Source: Symbiodinium kawagutii
Lineage: Eukaryota > Sar > Dinophyceae > Suessiales > Symbiodiniaceae
Length of the DNA: 64,000 bases
Assembly: GCA_009767595.1 (NCBI GenBank)
Contig: VSDK01015254.1
Span: forward strand, 250,952-314,951
Reading direction: 5' to 3'
In this document: piece by piece, positions 1 to 10,199 of the stretch
How the letters are laid out: the number at the start of each line of letters is the position of its first letter
How positions within the stretch are numbered: position 1 is the first letter of the stretch
Notes under the pieces: generated by a model
Told to the model about the DNA's origin: nothing
The model's database searches: none
What the model saw: the letters and a program-made list of their open reading frames with translations, nothing else
Made by a program: the position numbers and the translations under genes

Positions 1-1950
1 TTCAGGAGATGTGGTAATTTTGCTGGACCTGCACTATTAGGCCCAAACTTCACACCGGTAGACTAACATAGCAATGGAAAATCACCATATTTTGTAGAGA
101 AACCCTGGGAAGCAATCAAGAATTGGTGGATTTTCCAGCCAGCCATGTGGCTATAGTTTTGTTGGTGATTGTCCCCCATGAAATTGGCTGGTTAATATTG
201 ACCCATAGCCACGTTACCAGAGTGTAGCCATGGTCAATTGGCTGGGAAGCTCCCGGTCGTACCCCTTCTCGACCGGCCCAAGGCTCTAAGCAAATCCAGC
301 CACCAGGAAGCACCTGGTCGGCTGTCATCCTCCTGGCCACCAGGGTGAACTTGGGAAGGCATGCCTGGTGGGTTAATAATGGTTTTATGGGGGATATACT
401 CATATTTAGTAATGGTTAATAATTACCAATGGTTAGTAATGGTTAATTTGTTTCTGAAACATATGGTTTCATAGGGTATTATGATGGTCAATACTTGGGG
501 GGTCATCACCAACAATACTGATTGACCAACTACCAACTGGTCTGTGCCAAGCCATAGGGTAACCAATTGGCCCCACCAAAAAATGATCATTTTATGATTG
601 GAAACCATTGGTTTTGGGGGTGCTATTACTTTGGCACATGCATACCTATATATATATATATATACATATAGACACGCACGGGTTGCTGATGAATAATGCT
701 ACTTGGCAATGATGATTTATTGCAACAAACAACTAATCATGGCCAATCATGGTTCGTAAATTATCATGACGACTCATCATAGTCGATTGTAGGGTTGAAA
801 ATCAATAGCAACAACCAGCTGTCAAAATGAGCCCTTGTCTAAATACCAAAACTCGCTGTTCAACTATCAATCATTCTGAATGGTTCACAATCATTGTCAG
901 CGGCAAATGGACCAACAACCATGATCAATGACAATGGTATTGGCGAAAAATGGCTGACTATTGCCAACTAGCTGACATATCGCCAATGGTGTTTACCACC
1001 AATCAGCCAAGGTTGGTGACGGTCACTTCGGGAATATCAGCCGTTCATTTTTAGAAGTTCTCAGTAACTTCCCGCCGATGCTGAAAACTGAAATATCAAC
1101 CCAATTTGGTGTTGTCACCAATGCGATTGTTGGTTTCTCCCAATGTTTTTGTTGGGCTTGGCCCAGGTGTAGCATTAATTCTTCCATCAACAGTACCCCG
1201 CCTGGTGGCATCGGGAGTTGCGAAAACAGCAATGATATCAGGATTGGTTGCTACAAGGATTGGTGGCTACAAGTTTTGTTCAATGATAATCAACTTGGTT
1301 GTTTACTATCACCTTGGCATTGCCATTTCGCAGGGATATTGATTGTTCCATAAGCTTGTATTGCCAGATAGTGCCCTGCTAATGAGCTAGCAGGAAGCTA
1401 AAAACACAAACCAGTCCCGCAAAGTTGGGTTGATTGAGCTGGCGCGCTGTAGCTGAAAACATCAGCGTTTTCCCATCGTTGGTGATCGACGAGTGATGAA
1501 AAGTGAAGGTGAAAGAGCTTCTTGTTTCAAGGTGATATGTAGAAAGCATTTCTACGTTCAAGAAGTGGCGTTGTGAAAGCGTACAGTGCAAAAAACTGCT
1601 CTTATCATACAATGCAAATAATCATTCTTATCGTACATCAATAATTACATCATTGTCAGGGCGCTGAGTACCATTTAACACGCCTCACTGAGAATCATGA
1701 CGTATCCTTATCCATCAGTTATCACAGGTCTGCCACCATCACCAACATCAATAGCATCATTGCAAACAGCGTACACGATCATTTCATATGGTACGGCACT
1801 GCATGGCCTACATTAAAAAATATCAACAATGCAAATCATATAGATCACATTCAAATATTACAACATTACAATATGACAAAACAGCTTAATTACGCATGGC
1901 CAAGGCACAGTGCAAAACAGCTACCGTCCCTAAAGACCATGTCTCCCACA
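1..1950. other. Repeat-rich non-coding stretch
   Basis: This is AT-richer DNA built from degenerate AACCAT/ATGGTT words. It includes a short (TA)n run at 647-664 and a MITE-A-like end near 162-215 carrying the TGACCCATAGCC terminus. A GC-rich islet at 235-365 is open on the minus strand and could be a small exon, but I cannot fix its splice sites. The segment 1020-1340 is open in several frames without a convincing gene. No RNA gene was seen. Confidence 0.5.
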
Positions 1951-1956
1951 ACAGCT

Positions 1957-2289
1957 CCATGACAGTTCGACCAGGGACAACGCCGCTATGTCGATGGCCA
2001 AAACATGCTTCTCATGGCAGCTGAACGGCTGCATGGATCTCATACATCGCCTTCAACGCTTCGTGGAGCAGGTCTGCGCAACGGCGCCGACGGATGCCAG
2101 TGCGCGGGATCATAGCAATGCAAGTGCCCGCTCTCCAACTGCAAGAGGCCGACATGTGTCACGCTCACTGGTCGCAACTCGCCGCAGTGCTACTCTCCCA
2201 ACCAAGCGGCCATTGACTCAAATGACCTAGCGATGCTCACTTTCTCCCTATCCATGAAAAACGACCATGAGGACGAGGACTACTTTTGA
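1957..2289. other. GC-rich island, possible broken exon
   Basis: The plus strand holds one frame from 1957 to a TGA at 2287-2289, interrupted by a single TAG at 2113-2115. After the stop it reads as a Cys-rich segment beginning QCKCPLSNCKRPTC, with cysteines spaced CXCX4CX4C. This faintly recalls CXC (tesmin/TSO1-like) domains, but it is too short to assign. The minus strand is also open here over about 47 codons, so the strand is uncertain. It could be a pseudogene fragment, an exon with an unrecognised intron, or a chance open frame in GC-rich DNA. Confidence 0.2.
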
Positions 2290-2771
2290 ATTGCAAGGCC
2301 CCAGTCTGCCCAAAGTTCCGGGTATCTTCTTGCACTCTACAAAGTCTACAAGGCTCCGAGCCTCACCCAAGGGGTTTCTCAAGATACAGTTTGTTTGGAG
2401 AAACCCGTAAATAAATATTCCACGGCCAATAAGAATTCAGCCCGAATTCGATTTCTTCTGTGCACGGACGGGAACAGACACATGTTTCCATCAATTGGAT
2501 GATAGGAAAATACACTTCAATAGTCCGGCATGTCAACGTCTTCTGTAGGTTTTAAGAAACCACTGGATCGACCGAGGATGTCTCCCCCATTTGTGGTGCC
2601 AATGTTTGCTGTCTGATCACCCCGCAAGGCTGGCGCCCATTCTGCTGCACGGATCAAGCATCTACCAATAAAGCGTGCAGTTTCAATCTACAATGTGTAC
2701 AGTCATTCATCGAAATTCCAACTAAAACTCTGACAGACTCCGGCTCCCCGAACGGGTGGCACCTTGCCAAT

Positions 2772-3056
2772 TCAAGGTCCCAAAGAACGAGCGATTGCGC
2801 ACATTCGGGGAGCTGGCAGTCCAAGCAAGTGGCCGTGTGCTTGCACTCGCCGCAGCCGCGCAGAAGTCTTCAATGCCCAGTACACAGAACCACGGCGGCC
2901 CGCTGGCGCTTCGACTTGCCCCGTGTTGGTCAAGTATCCTTCGTGCTCAGGCGTCAGCCCAGCGTACAGGCGCGCTGTTCCACCGTGGCCGACAAGGGAT
3001 CCACCAGTAGCGGGAGGATGCATCATTTCGAAATGCTGTGTGGCTTCTGATTGATA
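2772..3056 (-). CDS. Candidate terminal exon, unknown protein
   Basis: An open frame on the minus strand ends in TGA at 2772. It shows GC-rich codon use unlike the flanks and an AG acceptor-like sequence (CTCAGCAG) just upstream of 3056. The product includes the stretch GGSLVGHGGTARLYAGL. I recognise no domain. Most of the exon lies in the first copy of a 466-bp tandem duplication (2898-3363). The duplication breakpoint at 2898 falls inside the exon, so only this copy keeps the downstream part and the stop. The plus strand is also open, so strand assignment rests on codon appearance and the acceptor. Confidence 0.35.
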   Translation of the reverse strand, partial: YQSEATQHFEMMHPPATGGSLVGHGGTARLYAGLTPEHEGYLTNTGQVEAPAGRRGSVYWALKTSARLRRVQAHGHLLGLPAPRMCAIARSLGP

Positions 3057-3829
3057 CTGCTGAGAAATCATTACTGATCATGTTCAGTCATTCCTATCTA
3101 TTGCCACTAATTAACCGGCGGTTGGCTTCTAGCTCTAGAATCGAACTTGACCTTTGCGTGGTTGACTTGAACTGCCCACTTATCCCTCCTTGTAAATTTG
3201 CGCAACCATACCGCATCGTTTGGATGCAGCGGACGGCGTACCCTGGAGGGTGCCGGTGGAGGCTGCTCTGCGCTTCACTGGCTGAGTGATTCCCACCGAT
3301 GGTTCTTTGGTCCCCATCAAATCAAGCAGAAATAACGCAAGCAGCCCCAAGCTCCTAAAATGTGCCCGCTGGCGCTTCGACTTGCCCCGTGTTGGTCAAG
3401 TATCCTTCGTGCTCAGGCGTCAGCCCAGCGTACAGGCGCGCTGTTCCACCGTGGCCGACAAGGGATCCACCAGTAGCGGGAGGATGCATCATTTCGAAAT
3501 GCTGTGTGGCTTCTGATTGATACTGCTGAGAAATCATTACTGATCATGTTCAGTCATTCCTATCTATTGCCACTAATTAACCGGCGGTTGGCTTCTAGCT
3601 CTAGAATCGAACTTGACCTTTGCGTGGTTGACTTGAACTGCCCACTTATCCCTCCTTGTAAATTTGCGCAACCATACCGCATCGTTTGGATGCAGCGGAC
3701 GGCGTACCCTGGAGGGTGCCGGTGGAGGCTGCTCTGCGCTTCACTGGCTGAGTGATTCCCACCGATGGTTCTTTGGTCCCCATCAAATCAAGCAGAAATA
3801 ACGCAAGCAGCCCCAAGCTCCTAAAATGT
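2898..3829. repeat. 466-bp perfect tandem duplication
   Basis: Positions 2898-3363 and 3364-3829 appear identical by eye, offset by exactly 466 bp. The unit starts at GCCCGCTGGCG and ends at CTCCTAAAATGT. It contains most of a candidate exon. Identity over the whole unit implies a very recent event or an assembly artefact. Confidence 0.9.
3364..3522 (-). pseudogene. Duplicated, truncated copy of candidate exon
   Basis: This is the second copy of the exon-like frame found at 2898-3056. Reading on the minus strand from the same acceptor-like AG, the frame is identical until the duplication junction. It then runs into unrelated sequence and a TAG within a few codons. If the first copy is a real exon, this one is a partial exon duplication that would need a new donor site to be used. 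Confidence 0.3.
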
Positions 3830-3839
3830 CATGGCAAGT

Positions 3840-3975
3840 CATGATAAACCCGAGCAAGACAACCGCTTGTCTGACACCCCATTCAGTACTCTGCTCCTGC
3901 TTATCTGACTTGGCCTCTTGCATAACTGACCAACTGATGAGATGGTAGTGGGGGGTGCTTCCCGTTTCTGGCTGG
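3840..3975 (-). CDS. Candidate internal exon
   Basis: The minus strand is open with balanced, protein-like codon use (for example VMQEAKSDKQEQSTEWGVRQ) and a CAG acceptor-like sequence at its upstream edge. No family is recognised. It lies between the candidate exons at 3364-3522 and 4641-4785 on the same strand, so these could belong to one minus-strand gene. Splice boundaries are approximate. Confidence 0.27.
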
Positions 3976-4310
3976 CTCCACATTCTGTACACAGGATTTG
4001 GATAATTTCAGAGGCACCTCATCAATGCAGCTTGTCAACCGTCTTCGAGCATCATTAGATATCATTCATCACTATGTACCCAGTAGTCACTTATTTACAT
4101 CATCAGGATCCTTTACTATTCTTGTCATGGCTGCTTGTTGACCCAAAAAATCAAGCATTGTTAATCACCATCAAACATCGTCAGCCATCATGATTCCCTA
4201 CCATTGTTGCTTGTCAGCTATCATCAATTAGAATCTAGTAGCCAGGCCTAGCCACGAAAAACATCCTATGTAATTGTTTTTGTTTCCTATGAATGAAACC
4301 ATCAAACACC

Positions 4311-4311
<1 letters not shown>

Positions 4312-4360
<49 letters not shown>
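4312..4360. repeat. (ATC)n microsatellite
   Basis: About 16 tandem ATC trinucleotides. They sit inside CCAT-polarity low-complexity DNA and probably expanded from its ATCATC words. Confidence 0.95.
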
Positions 4361-4640
4361 ACCATATATTCCCAGTCTTGTTGGATCTTATACTTGAGTA
4401 TCACCCATGATCAACCATAATCCATTACCCATCATCACCATCATTAACCATGATCATCGTGGTTAACCCGCTAAAACACCCTATAAGCCTCTGTAAGTCC
4501 CTAAAATCCCCTATAAATCTCTACGCATTCATTTCTATGATTCCTTTCAAAACTCTTTAAATCCAAAGAAGTCATGATCAAACCCTGCCATTTCACGGTG
4601 CTTACCCACGATTCGCCACCACCAACCACCAACCACCCAC

Positions 4641-4785
4641 CCGGCAGCTCAGCACCACCGACCGACCCCCGATCTCCTGCAGAGCTCCCAAGATCTGTGG
4701 CCAATCCAAGGTCGAGCGGTCCGAATGCTCGCAGTCCTTGGGGGTTGCTGTGGCCAGTGCTACCCGGTGGCACCGGGGCACTTTC
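4641..4785 (-). CDS. Candidate internal exon
   Basis: A GC-rich island with a convincing open frame on the minus strand, including TPKDCEHSDRSTLDWPQILG. It is followed by a GT donor-like sequence (CCGG followed by GTGGGT) at 4640. The upstream edge is an AAAG or CAG acceptor-like sequence near 4785. No domain is recognised. The flanks differ in polarity: CCAT-type words on the left, GGGATTTA/ATGG-type on the right. It may belong with the minus-strand candidate exons at 2772-3975. Confidence 0.37.
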
Positions 4786-4789
4786 TGAG

Positions 4790-6170
4790 GGATTTGGAAG
4801 GATTTTTAGATGTTTATTAGCGGGATTTAAAGTCACATTTTTCGAGGTTTAGAAAGGTTTATGATATAAGATTTGTGGGGATTGAAAAGGGTTCATGGGA
4901 TGAGGATTTATAAGGATCCATACGATTTTAAAAGATTTCCGGGGATTTAAACGAGTTTTTAGTGATTTATTTGGGTTTATAAACGAGTTTGCAAAAAGGT
5001 TTACATGGGTTCAAAAGGATTACAAAGGCTTATGCAAATTGTTCACCAATACAATTGGCTAATCAATATGACCAAGATTTATTGGTTGTTCCTGCTTAGT
5101 TCATGATTGGTGTCGTTAGCCAATAGAATTGTGACCGAGTATACACATTATTGATGAACGAACACGAAATCAATTGTTAAACAAAAATTACCCTTCGTTA
5201 TTGGGAGGGCTGACCATGATTAATTCGCAATCATTCATGGGACATGTACCTATTAGTATTCATCAAGTTTTATCATCGGAATGTTTGACCATGATGGTGT
5301 CAGCATCATCACAATTAGTAGTGATAATAATTCAATCAATGGAAACCTATTCCACCATTTACTGATATGATAATAGATCTGCAATATCAGCTACTCATAT
5401 GGTGAATCAACGTAGCTGTTAGTGCCGTTTATGATCTGCATCTCTCTGTTATAATATTAGTCTGCTCAAGCATGACTACCACAATCATGTCCAAGTACAA
5501 ATAATGGTTGAACAAATGCAACATGACTACAACCATTCTTGATGTAATGATAGCAATTGGTATTCTAGATGGTGGGTGCCATTTCTATTTTCAATCTGTT
5601 ATCGGCCCAAACGACAAACGGACAGTTGTGAAGCGCCGTCCAAGCTTCGTAATCATTACCACGCGGGATGCCAGGGAAACTCCAGTCGTATGAATGAAGC
5701 AACGCGAAAATGGGCCAGTCAGAGCCTCAGAGTCGCAAAGCAACGATGCAGCCAGGAATGGATGAGGCTGAGGGACTTTATGGGAAAGTTACTGGTTATG
5801 TAAGCATGGTCAATACGATGGTTATCAGCCATCAACTGTGATAGTGAACTATCTATGATGGTTATTAACCATTAACGATGATAGTTAAATATCTTAATCG
5901 GTGACATGATTGTTACGAACAATGAGTGACATACATTGTTGATGATAACGGATACTTGACGGATGTCAATCCTGAGGAATAATGGTCAATATAGTTGCCA
6001 CGCGTGCATGAATTGCCGAAAACGGCCAGTGAACGAACAGATTGATTGATAGGCAAGTCATGACCACTACCAACCCATGATTAACCATCATCTAACCATC
6101 ATTAACCATCATTTAACCATCACTAACCCATGATTAACCATCACTAACCATGTTAAACCCATGGTTAAAC
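4790..6170. other. Non-coding low-complexity stretch
   Basis: From 4790 to 5040 it is a degenerate GGGATTTA/GGGTTTA-like repeat, roughly complementary to the CCCTATAAATC words at 4480-4530 on the other side of the GC island. From 5040 to 6170 it is AT-rich with scattered AACCATCATTAACC words near the right end. A GC-moderate patch at 5590-5790 is open in two plus-strand frames, but I cannot support a gene there. Confidence 0.5.
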
Positions 6171-6182
6171 CGCCATTTACCT

Positions 6183-6290
6183 TGGCTATATCCCAGGTAT
6201 GAAGCCCTCAGCCCTTGGAGATCTCGGTGCTGGGGTGCACCTTGCGTGAGGTTGCGCTCGCTCCCAGGCTGCGCCAGTTGGATGAGCATC
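6183..6290 (-). CDS. Candidate exon (strand uncertain)
   Basis: On the minus strand a frame reads PMLIQLAQPGSERNLTQGAP and onward. It starts after a CCCCAG acceptor-like sequence and ends at a GT donor-like AAGGTAAAT. A plus-strand frame over the same bases (from 6212) is also open and protein-like. I prefer the minus strand because it has both splice-like ends. No family is recognised. Confidence 0.3.
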
Positions 6291-7140
6291 GGCGCTGGGG
6301 ACCACCAACGAATTGGTCACATTCATATCATGTTTGTGCTAACACTTCCATCAGCAACCATGAAGCAACACCCCGAAACATGGGGACTTACCATCCTCAA
6401 ACATGGACTCGACTCAACCAGGATTTTACCACCAGCTGTCTCACCAGCTGGCCCCCCACCTATTCAGCATCTTTACTTCACCATTAAGCCAACCATGAAA
6501 ACATCATATCCCACCATTGCACCGCACACCGCGACCATTGGGACCAGGCACCCATGGTCACCGTCAGTGGCACTTTATACCTTGCGGCAATCGACTCGCC
6601 GCATGGATGACCAGCAGGGACACCAGGGCCCTTGAGATGGATGACCAGCGGTACTACCATGGATGATTACCAGCAACCATGGATGACATCATTACCAGCA
6701 ATCATGGATTACCATGCAAAGTGGAATCCTTGAAGAGTGAATTGGAGTCAGTCCAAGAGGCATGGATATATCAAAAAACTTGGATCAATAACCAGCAAGA
6801 TAAGGGTATAAAGATAAGAAATTGGTTCTTAGTAGAGGGATTCTTACCAACCACGGCTGACCTGCAATGATAGGGCATTTCAAACATGCTTGCAACTTGG
6901 CGGGTTGGTGGCTGGGGACATGACTAGGTAGGGCCGGACGAAGTGTGGGCCGCACAACTGGTATATCTGGGTGCTGTCTGCTTCGTGATCATCCCACTTC
7001 GTAGCTGGTTGGTAAGCATCGTTAGTAACTACACCAAGGGGGTTGTGTCATTGATCAATCGGTGATTCATCGCGGTTACCAAGCAGTTTTTAAGCGGGAC
7101 GATCATCCAAGTATGGAGGTCATGGGAATACGACTGTACC

Positions 7141-7237
7141 CTCTGGCAAGCAAATCTGGAAGCTGAAAATCATTTGGTTTAATAGGTCAAACCACTATAA
7201 ACAGTACATGTTCCACTTCCAGGTTAATTTGCCAGAG
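7141..7237. mobile_element. MITE-like element, family D
   Basis: A 97-bp element with imperfect terminal inverted repeats. The left end reads CTCTGGCAA then CTGGAAG; the right end reads CTTCCAG then TTTGCCAGAG. Related ends (ACTTCCAGGT, TTTGCCAG, GGAAATGGAAAAT) recur near 16068-16152, 19110-19140 and 22805-22890. No coding capacity, so it would be non-autonomous. Confidence 0.55.
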
Positions 7238-7974
7238 AGTAACATTCTGAATGCTTGCCATGCTCGCCAATGATTGCCAGCACCACCCCTGTGACCTAGG
7301 ATTGGCACCGATCACCAACAACATTATGAATGATGACATGGGTTTGTCCATAAATGATGCACCCTTACGGCTGTTTGGTTATCCTTTTTGCCACGATTTA
7401 GGGATGGTTTACAGCTACCATCACTGTGGATACACACATATATGACTACCAATCCTCGACAGTCGCAGGGGTAATCAGCGCAAGGTCGATTCTGTTCACT
7501 TTTGACGGGCGCTGCGCGCCGCCCTTGACCAGGCATCCATCTGAGTGCAAGCAGCAGTCTTTCACATGACTGTGCTCGAAAAAGATAGGTTTTTCGTGTG
7601 GTGGGGTCATGATTTCTGCTGTGGGGATATTTGAGCTATTCCTGGAACGTTTACATTGTATGTTTACTATAAAAACCGAATTCCTTGAACATCCCCAGTT
7701 TTGGGGTACCCACGTTGTTTTGCTTGGTGTGATGTGGCGATTCGGAACTGTTCAAAGCATCTTGTTTGCATTCTTACACCACGGGAAACGATGCAGGAAA
7801 ACAAAGGAAAATCAACGAGAAATGGATGGTCGGTGGTTTCAACCCTCTGAAACATATCGGTTGATCAACGAACCATCCCAGAAAAACAAGTAAATCAACC
7901 ACGCATCCAAACCATTGGGAAAAAAACACATGCCAATCCAACCACCAACTAGTAGTCGTTTAACCAATTAGTGT

Positions 7975-8140
7975 TGGTTTTCATCCCCTACTGTTTTCAT
8001 CCCCTATAACCCCTAGAAAAAACCATTAGTTGTTCACTACAACCCCTAGAAAAAACCTAGTTGACTACTAAAACCCCTCGAAAAAAACCCCTAGTTGTTC
8101 ACTATAACCCCTAGTTGTTGACCACTAAAACCCTAGAAAA
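7975..8140. repeat. Degenerate CCCTAGAAAAAACC tandem repeat
   Basis: Several imperfect copies of a unit of roughly 35-40 bp built on AACCCCTAGAAAAAACC and TAGTTGTTCACTA. It sits between unique-looking DNA and the GC-rich island at 8258. Confidence 0.6.
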
Positions 8141-8257
8141 TAACACATGCCAATCCAACCACGAACCGGCGGAGAACTCTCACTTTCAGCCGTCATCTCT
8201 CCCAGCTAGGGTGGTGGTGGGTGAGGAAAAGTTGGATCTGGGATTGCTACACAGAGG

Positions 8258-8800
8258 CTATCTGGGTGGCACCCGATAGTACAGCAGTCGTTGAATGTCC
8301 CAGAGACATGCAACGGGTACCGTGTCAAAGAAGTACAGCTCCAGGTACAAGGTGATCAGGTGCAACAATCCCTGGGGAATCCCACAATGCATTCGCCAGT
8401 GACCTTCCCAGGCATGGAATAATGCCCAGAGGACCCGCGCAAATGGGCCTGCGAAGCTGGCATGCACAGACCCGGTTGCATCTAGACCCACGGCTTGAAA
8501 AGAGAGTGGGGTTCCCATCGCTGCTCTGGTGCCACTTCGTCCAAATCGATCAACGAAGGCAACGGACGCCACTCCGGTAAGTTGCGGAGAGGTCTTGGTG
8601 ACGGCGACGGGCCGCACAATGGTGCCCGGTTGGGGCGGCGCCATGCGTCTAGCTGCGGGTGTCACCGTGGTTGGTTGTCTGCCGCCGTTGTTGGGCTCAA
8701 GTCCGCCATAGCTTCTTTCTGCGGCGGATGTTGTCAAGCTTGATCCAGCACTGCCTTCCAGACATTTGTGACCCGCTGCTGCTGCATCATTACCCATCAT
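8258..8800 (-). CDS. Hypothetical protein, 180-codon open frame
   Basis: The longest open frame outside the RCC1-like genes and retroelements, with GC-rich, natural-looking codon use and a TAG stop at 8258. The first ATG lies in the flanking AACCATCATT repeat, so the real coding part probably begins near 8770 after a CAG acceptor-like triplet; this is then a terminal exon. The N-terminal half is Gly/Ala/Pro/Thr-rich. The C-terminal part is hydrophobic (GIPQGLLHLITLYLELYFFD) and could be a membrane segment. No family is recognised. A shorter plus-strand frame overlaps and is judged a shadow. Confidence 0.42.
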   Translation of the reverse strand: MMGNDAAAAGHKCLEGSAGSSLTTSAAERSYGGLEPNNGGRQPTTVTPAARRMAPPQPGTIVRPVAVTKTSPQLTGVASVAFVDRFGRSGTRAAMGTPLSFQAVGLDATGSVHASFAGPFARVLWALFHAWEGHWRMHCGIPQGLLHLITLYLELYFFDTVPVACLWDIQRLLYYRVPPR

Positions 8801-9709
8801 TAACCATCATTAACCATCATTGATGAACTAGCTTAACCATCATTAACCATCATTAACTAGCTGTCATTAACCATCATTAACTAACTAGCTTAACCATCAT
8901 TAACCATCATTGATGAACTAGCTTAACCATCATTAACCATCATTAACTAGCTGTCATTAACCATCATTAACTAACTAGCTTAACCATCATTAACCATCAT
9001 TGATGAACTAGCTTAACCATCATTAACCATCATTAACTAGCTGTCATTAACCATCATTAACTAACTAGCTTAACCATCATTAACCATCATTGATGAACTA
9101 GCTTAACCATCATTAACCATCATTAACTAGCTGTCATTAACCATCATTAACTAACTAGCTTAACCATCATTAACCATCATTGATGAACTAGCTAACCATC
9201 ATTAACCATCATTAACTAGCTGTCACTAACCATCATTAACTAACTAGCTTAACCATCATTAACCATCATTGATGACCTAGCTTAACGATCATTAACCATC
9301 ATTAACCATCATTAACCATCATTAACTAGCTGTCATTAACCATCATCAACTAACTAGCTTAACCATCATCATCTATCATTGATGAACTAGCTTAACCATC
9401 ATTAACCATCATTAACCATCATTAACTAACTAGCTTAACCATCATGAACCATCATTGATGAACTAGCCAAACCATCATTAACCATCATTAACCATCATTA
9501 ACCATCATTAACTAGCTGTCATTAACCATCATTAACTATCTAGCTTAACCATCATTAACCATCATTGATGAACTAGCTTAACTATCATTAACCATCATTA
9601 ACTAGCTGTCATTAACCATCATTAACTAACTAGCTTAACCATCATTAACCATCATTGATGAACTAGCTTAACCATCATTAACCATCATTAACTAGCTGTC
9701 ATTAACCAT
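8787..9709. repeat. 90-bp satellite array
   Basis: Tandem array with an exact 90-bp period: TGATGAACTAGC recurs at 8821, 8911, 9001, 9091 and 9181. Each unit is made of AACCATCATT words separated by ACTAGC. The first five units are almost identical; copies after about 9240 contain deletions and substitutions. It has evidently amplified from the surrounding AACCATCA low-complexity DNA. Confidence 0.95.
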
Positions 9710-9911
9710 ATGGCTTATAGCCAAACATCATTGACCATCATTGACCAAGATGTTCAACCAATGAATCGGCATCTTTGAGCATAATTAAGAAATATTAATC
9801 TATATCAATCTGCTATCAGTTTCCAGCAAGTCATTATTATTAAACCATCATCAACCAATATGATCCAATCTATGACGCATCCTCAACCCATCTTAAACAT
9901 CAGTCACCCAC

Positions 9912-10031
9912 AGGGCAGTGGGTCAAAACCCTGTACCCCTAGTTCCCCTATCATTTACCATTGTTTTCCCTTATTATTGGTTGGTTGTTATCCCCCATCA
10001 TTGGTTGGTTAATATTGACCCATGGCCATAT
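9912..10031. mobile_element. MITE-like element, family A
   Basis: An element of about 120 bp beginning GGCAGTGGGTCA and ending TGACCCATGGCCATAT, an imperfect terminal inverted repeat. The interior carries the family signature CCCTGTACCCC, ATTGTTTTCC and TCCCCCAT. It has no coding capacity. Confidence 0.65.
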
Positions 10032-10093
10032 GAGTCCGATATCACCATCATCAACCCCTACTATGGCAGACCATGTCGCCTGCGATCCACCAG

Positions 10094-10196
10094 GGCAGAA
10101 ACCTTCGAACCAGGGGGCAATTCTGCTGAGATCCACGAGGAATGCGACACAAAACAGGCTAGGTCTCCTGGAAGCCATTGGATCAACGAAGGAAAG
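10094..10196. CDS. Candidate exon, strand ambiguous
   Basis: A GC-richer island with CCACCAG before 10094 and AAAGGTGAAG after 10196, which fits a plus-strand exon of about 103 nt containing NSAEIHEECDTKQARSPGSH. The minus strand is also open, with a hydrophobic product and its own splice-like ends, so I give no strand. The flanks are CCAT-polarity on the left and ATGG-polarity on the right. Confidence 0.3.
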
Positions 10197-10199
10197 GTG

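Larger units (their letters stand above)
6310..8250. other. Repeat-rich non-coding stretch
   Basis: Contains degenerate CCATGG/ATGGATGACCAGC words at 6500-6720, a MITE-like inverted-repeat element at 7141-7237, a MITE-B-like fragment at 7840-7910, and a degenerate tandem repeat of AACCCCTAGAAAAAACC-like units at 7975-8140. The patch 7600-7890 is open on both strands, but nothing there is recognisable. Confidence 0.5.

Noticed and set aside
1106..1342. Hydrophobic 78-codon plus-strand frame
   Set aside because: Overlapping frames are open on both strands, with AT-rich composition and no boundary signals.
8787..9709. Regular array that could suggest a CRISPR
   Set aside because: The whole 90-bp unit repeats, with no unique spacers; it is a satellite in eukaryotic DNA.
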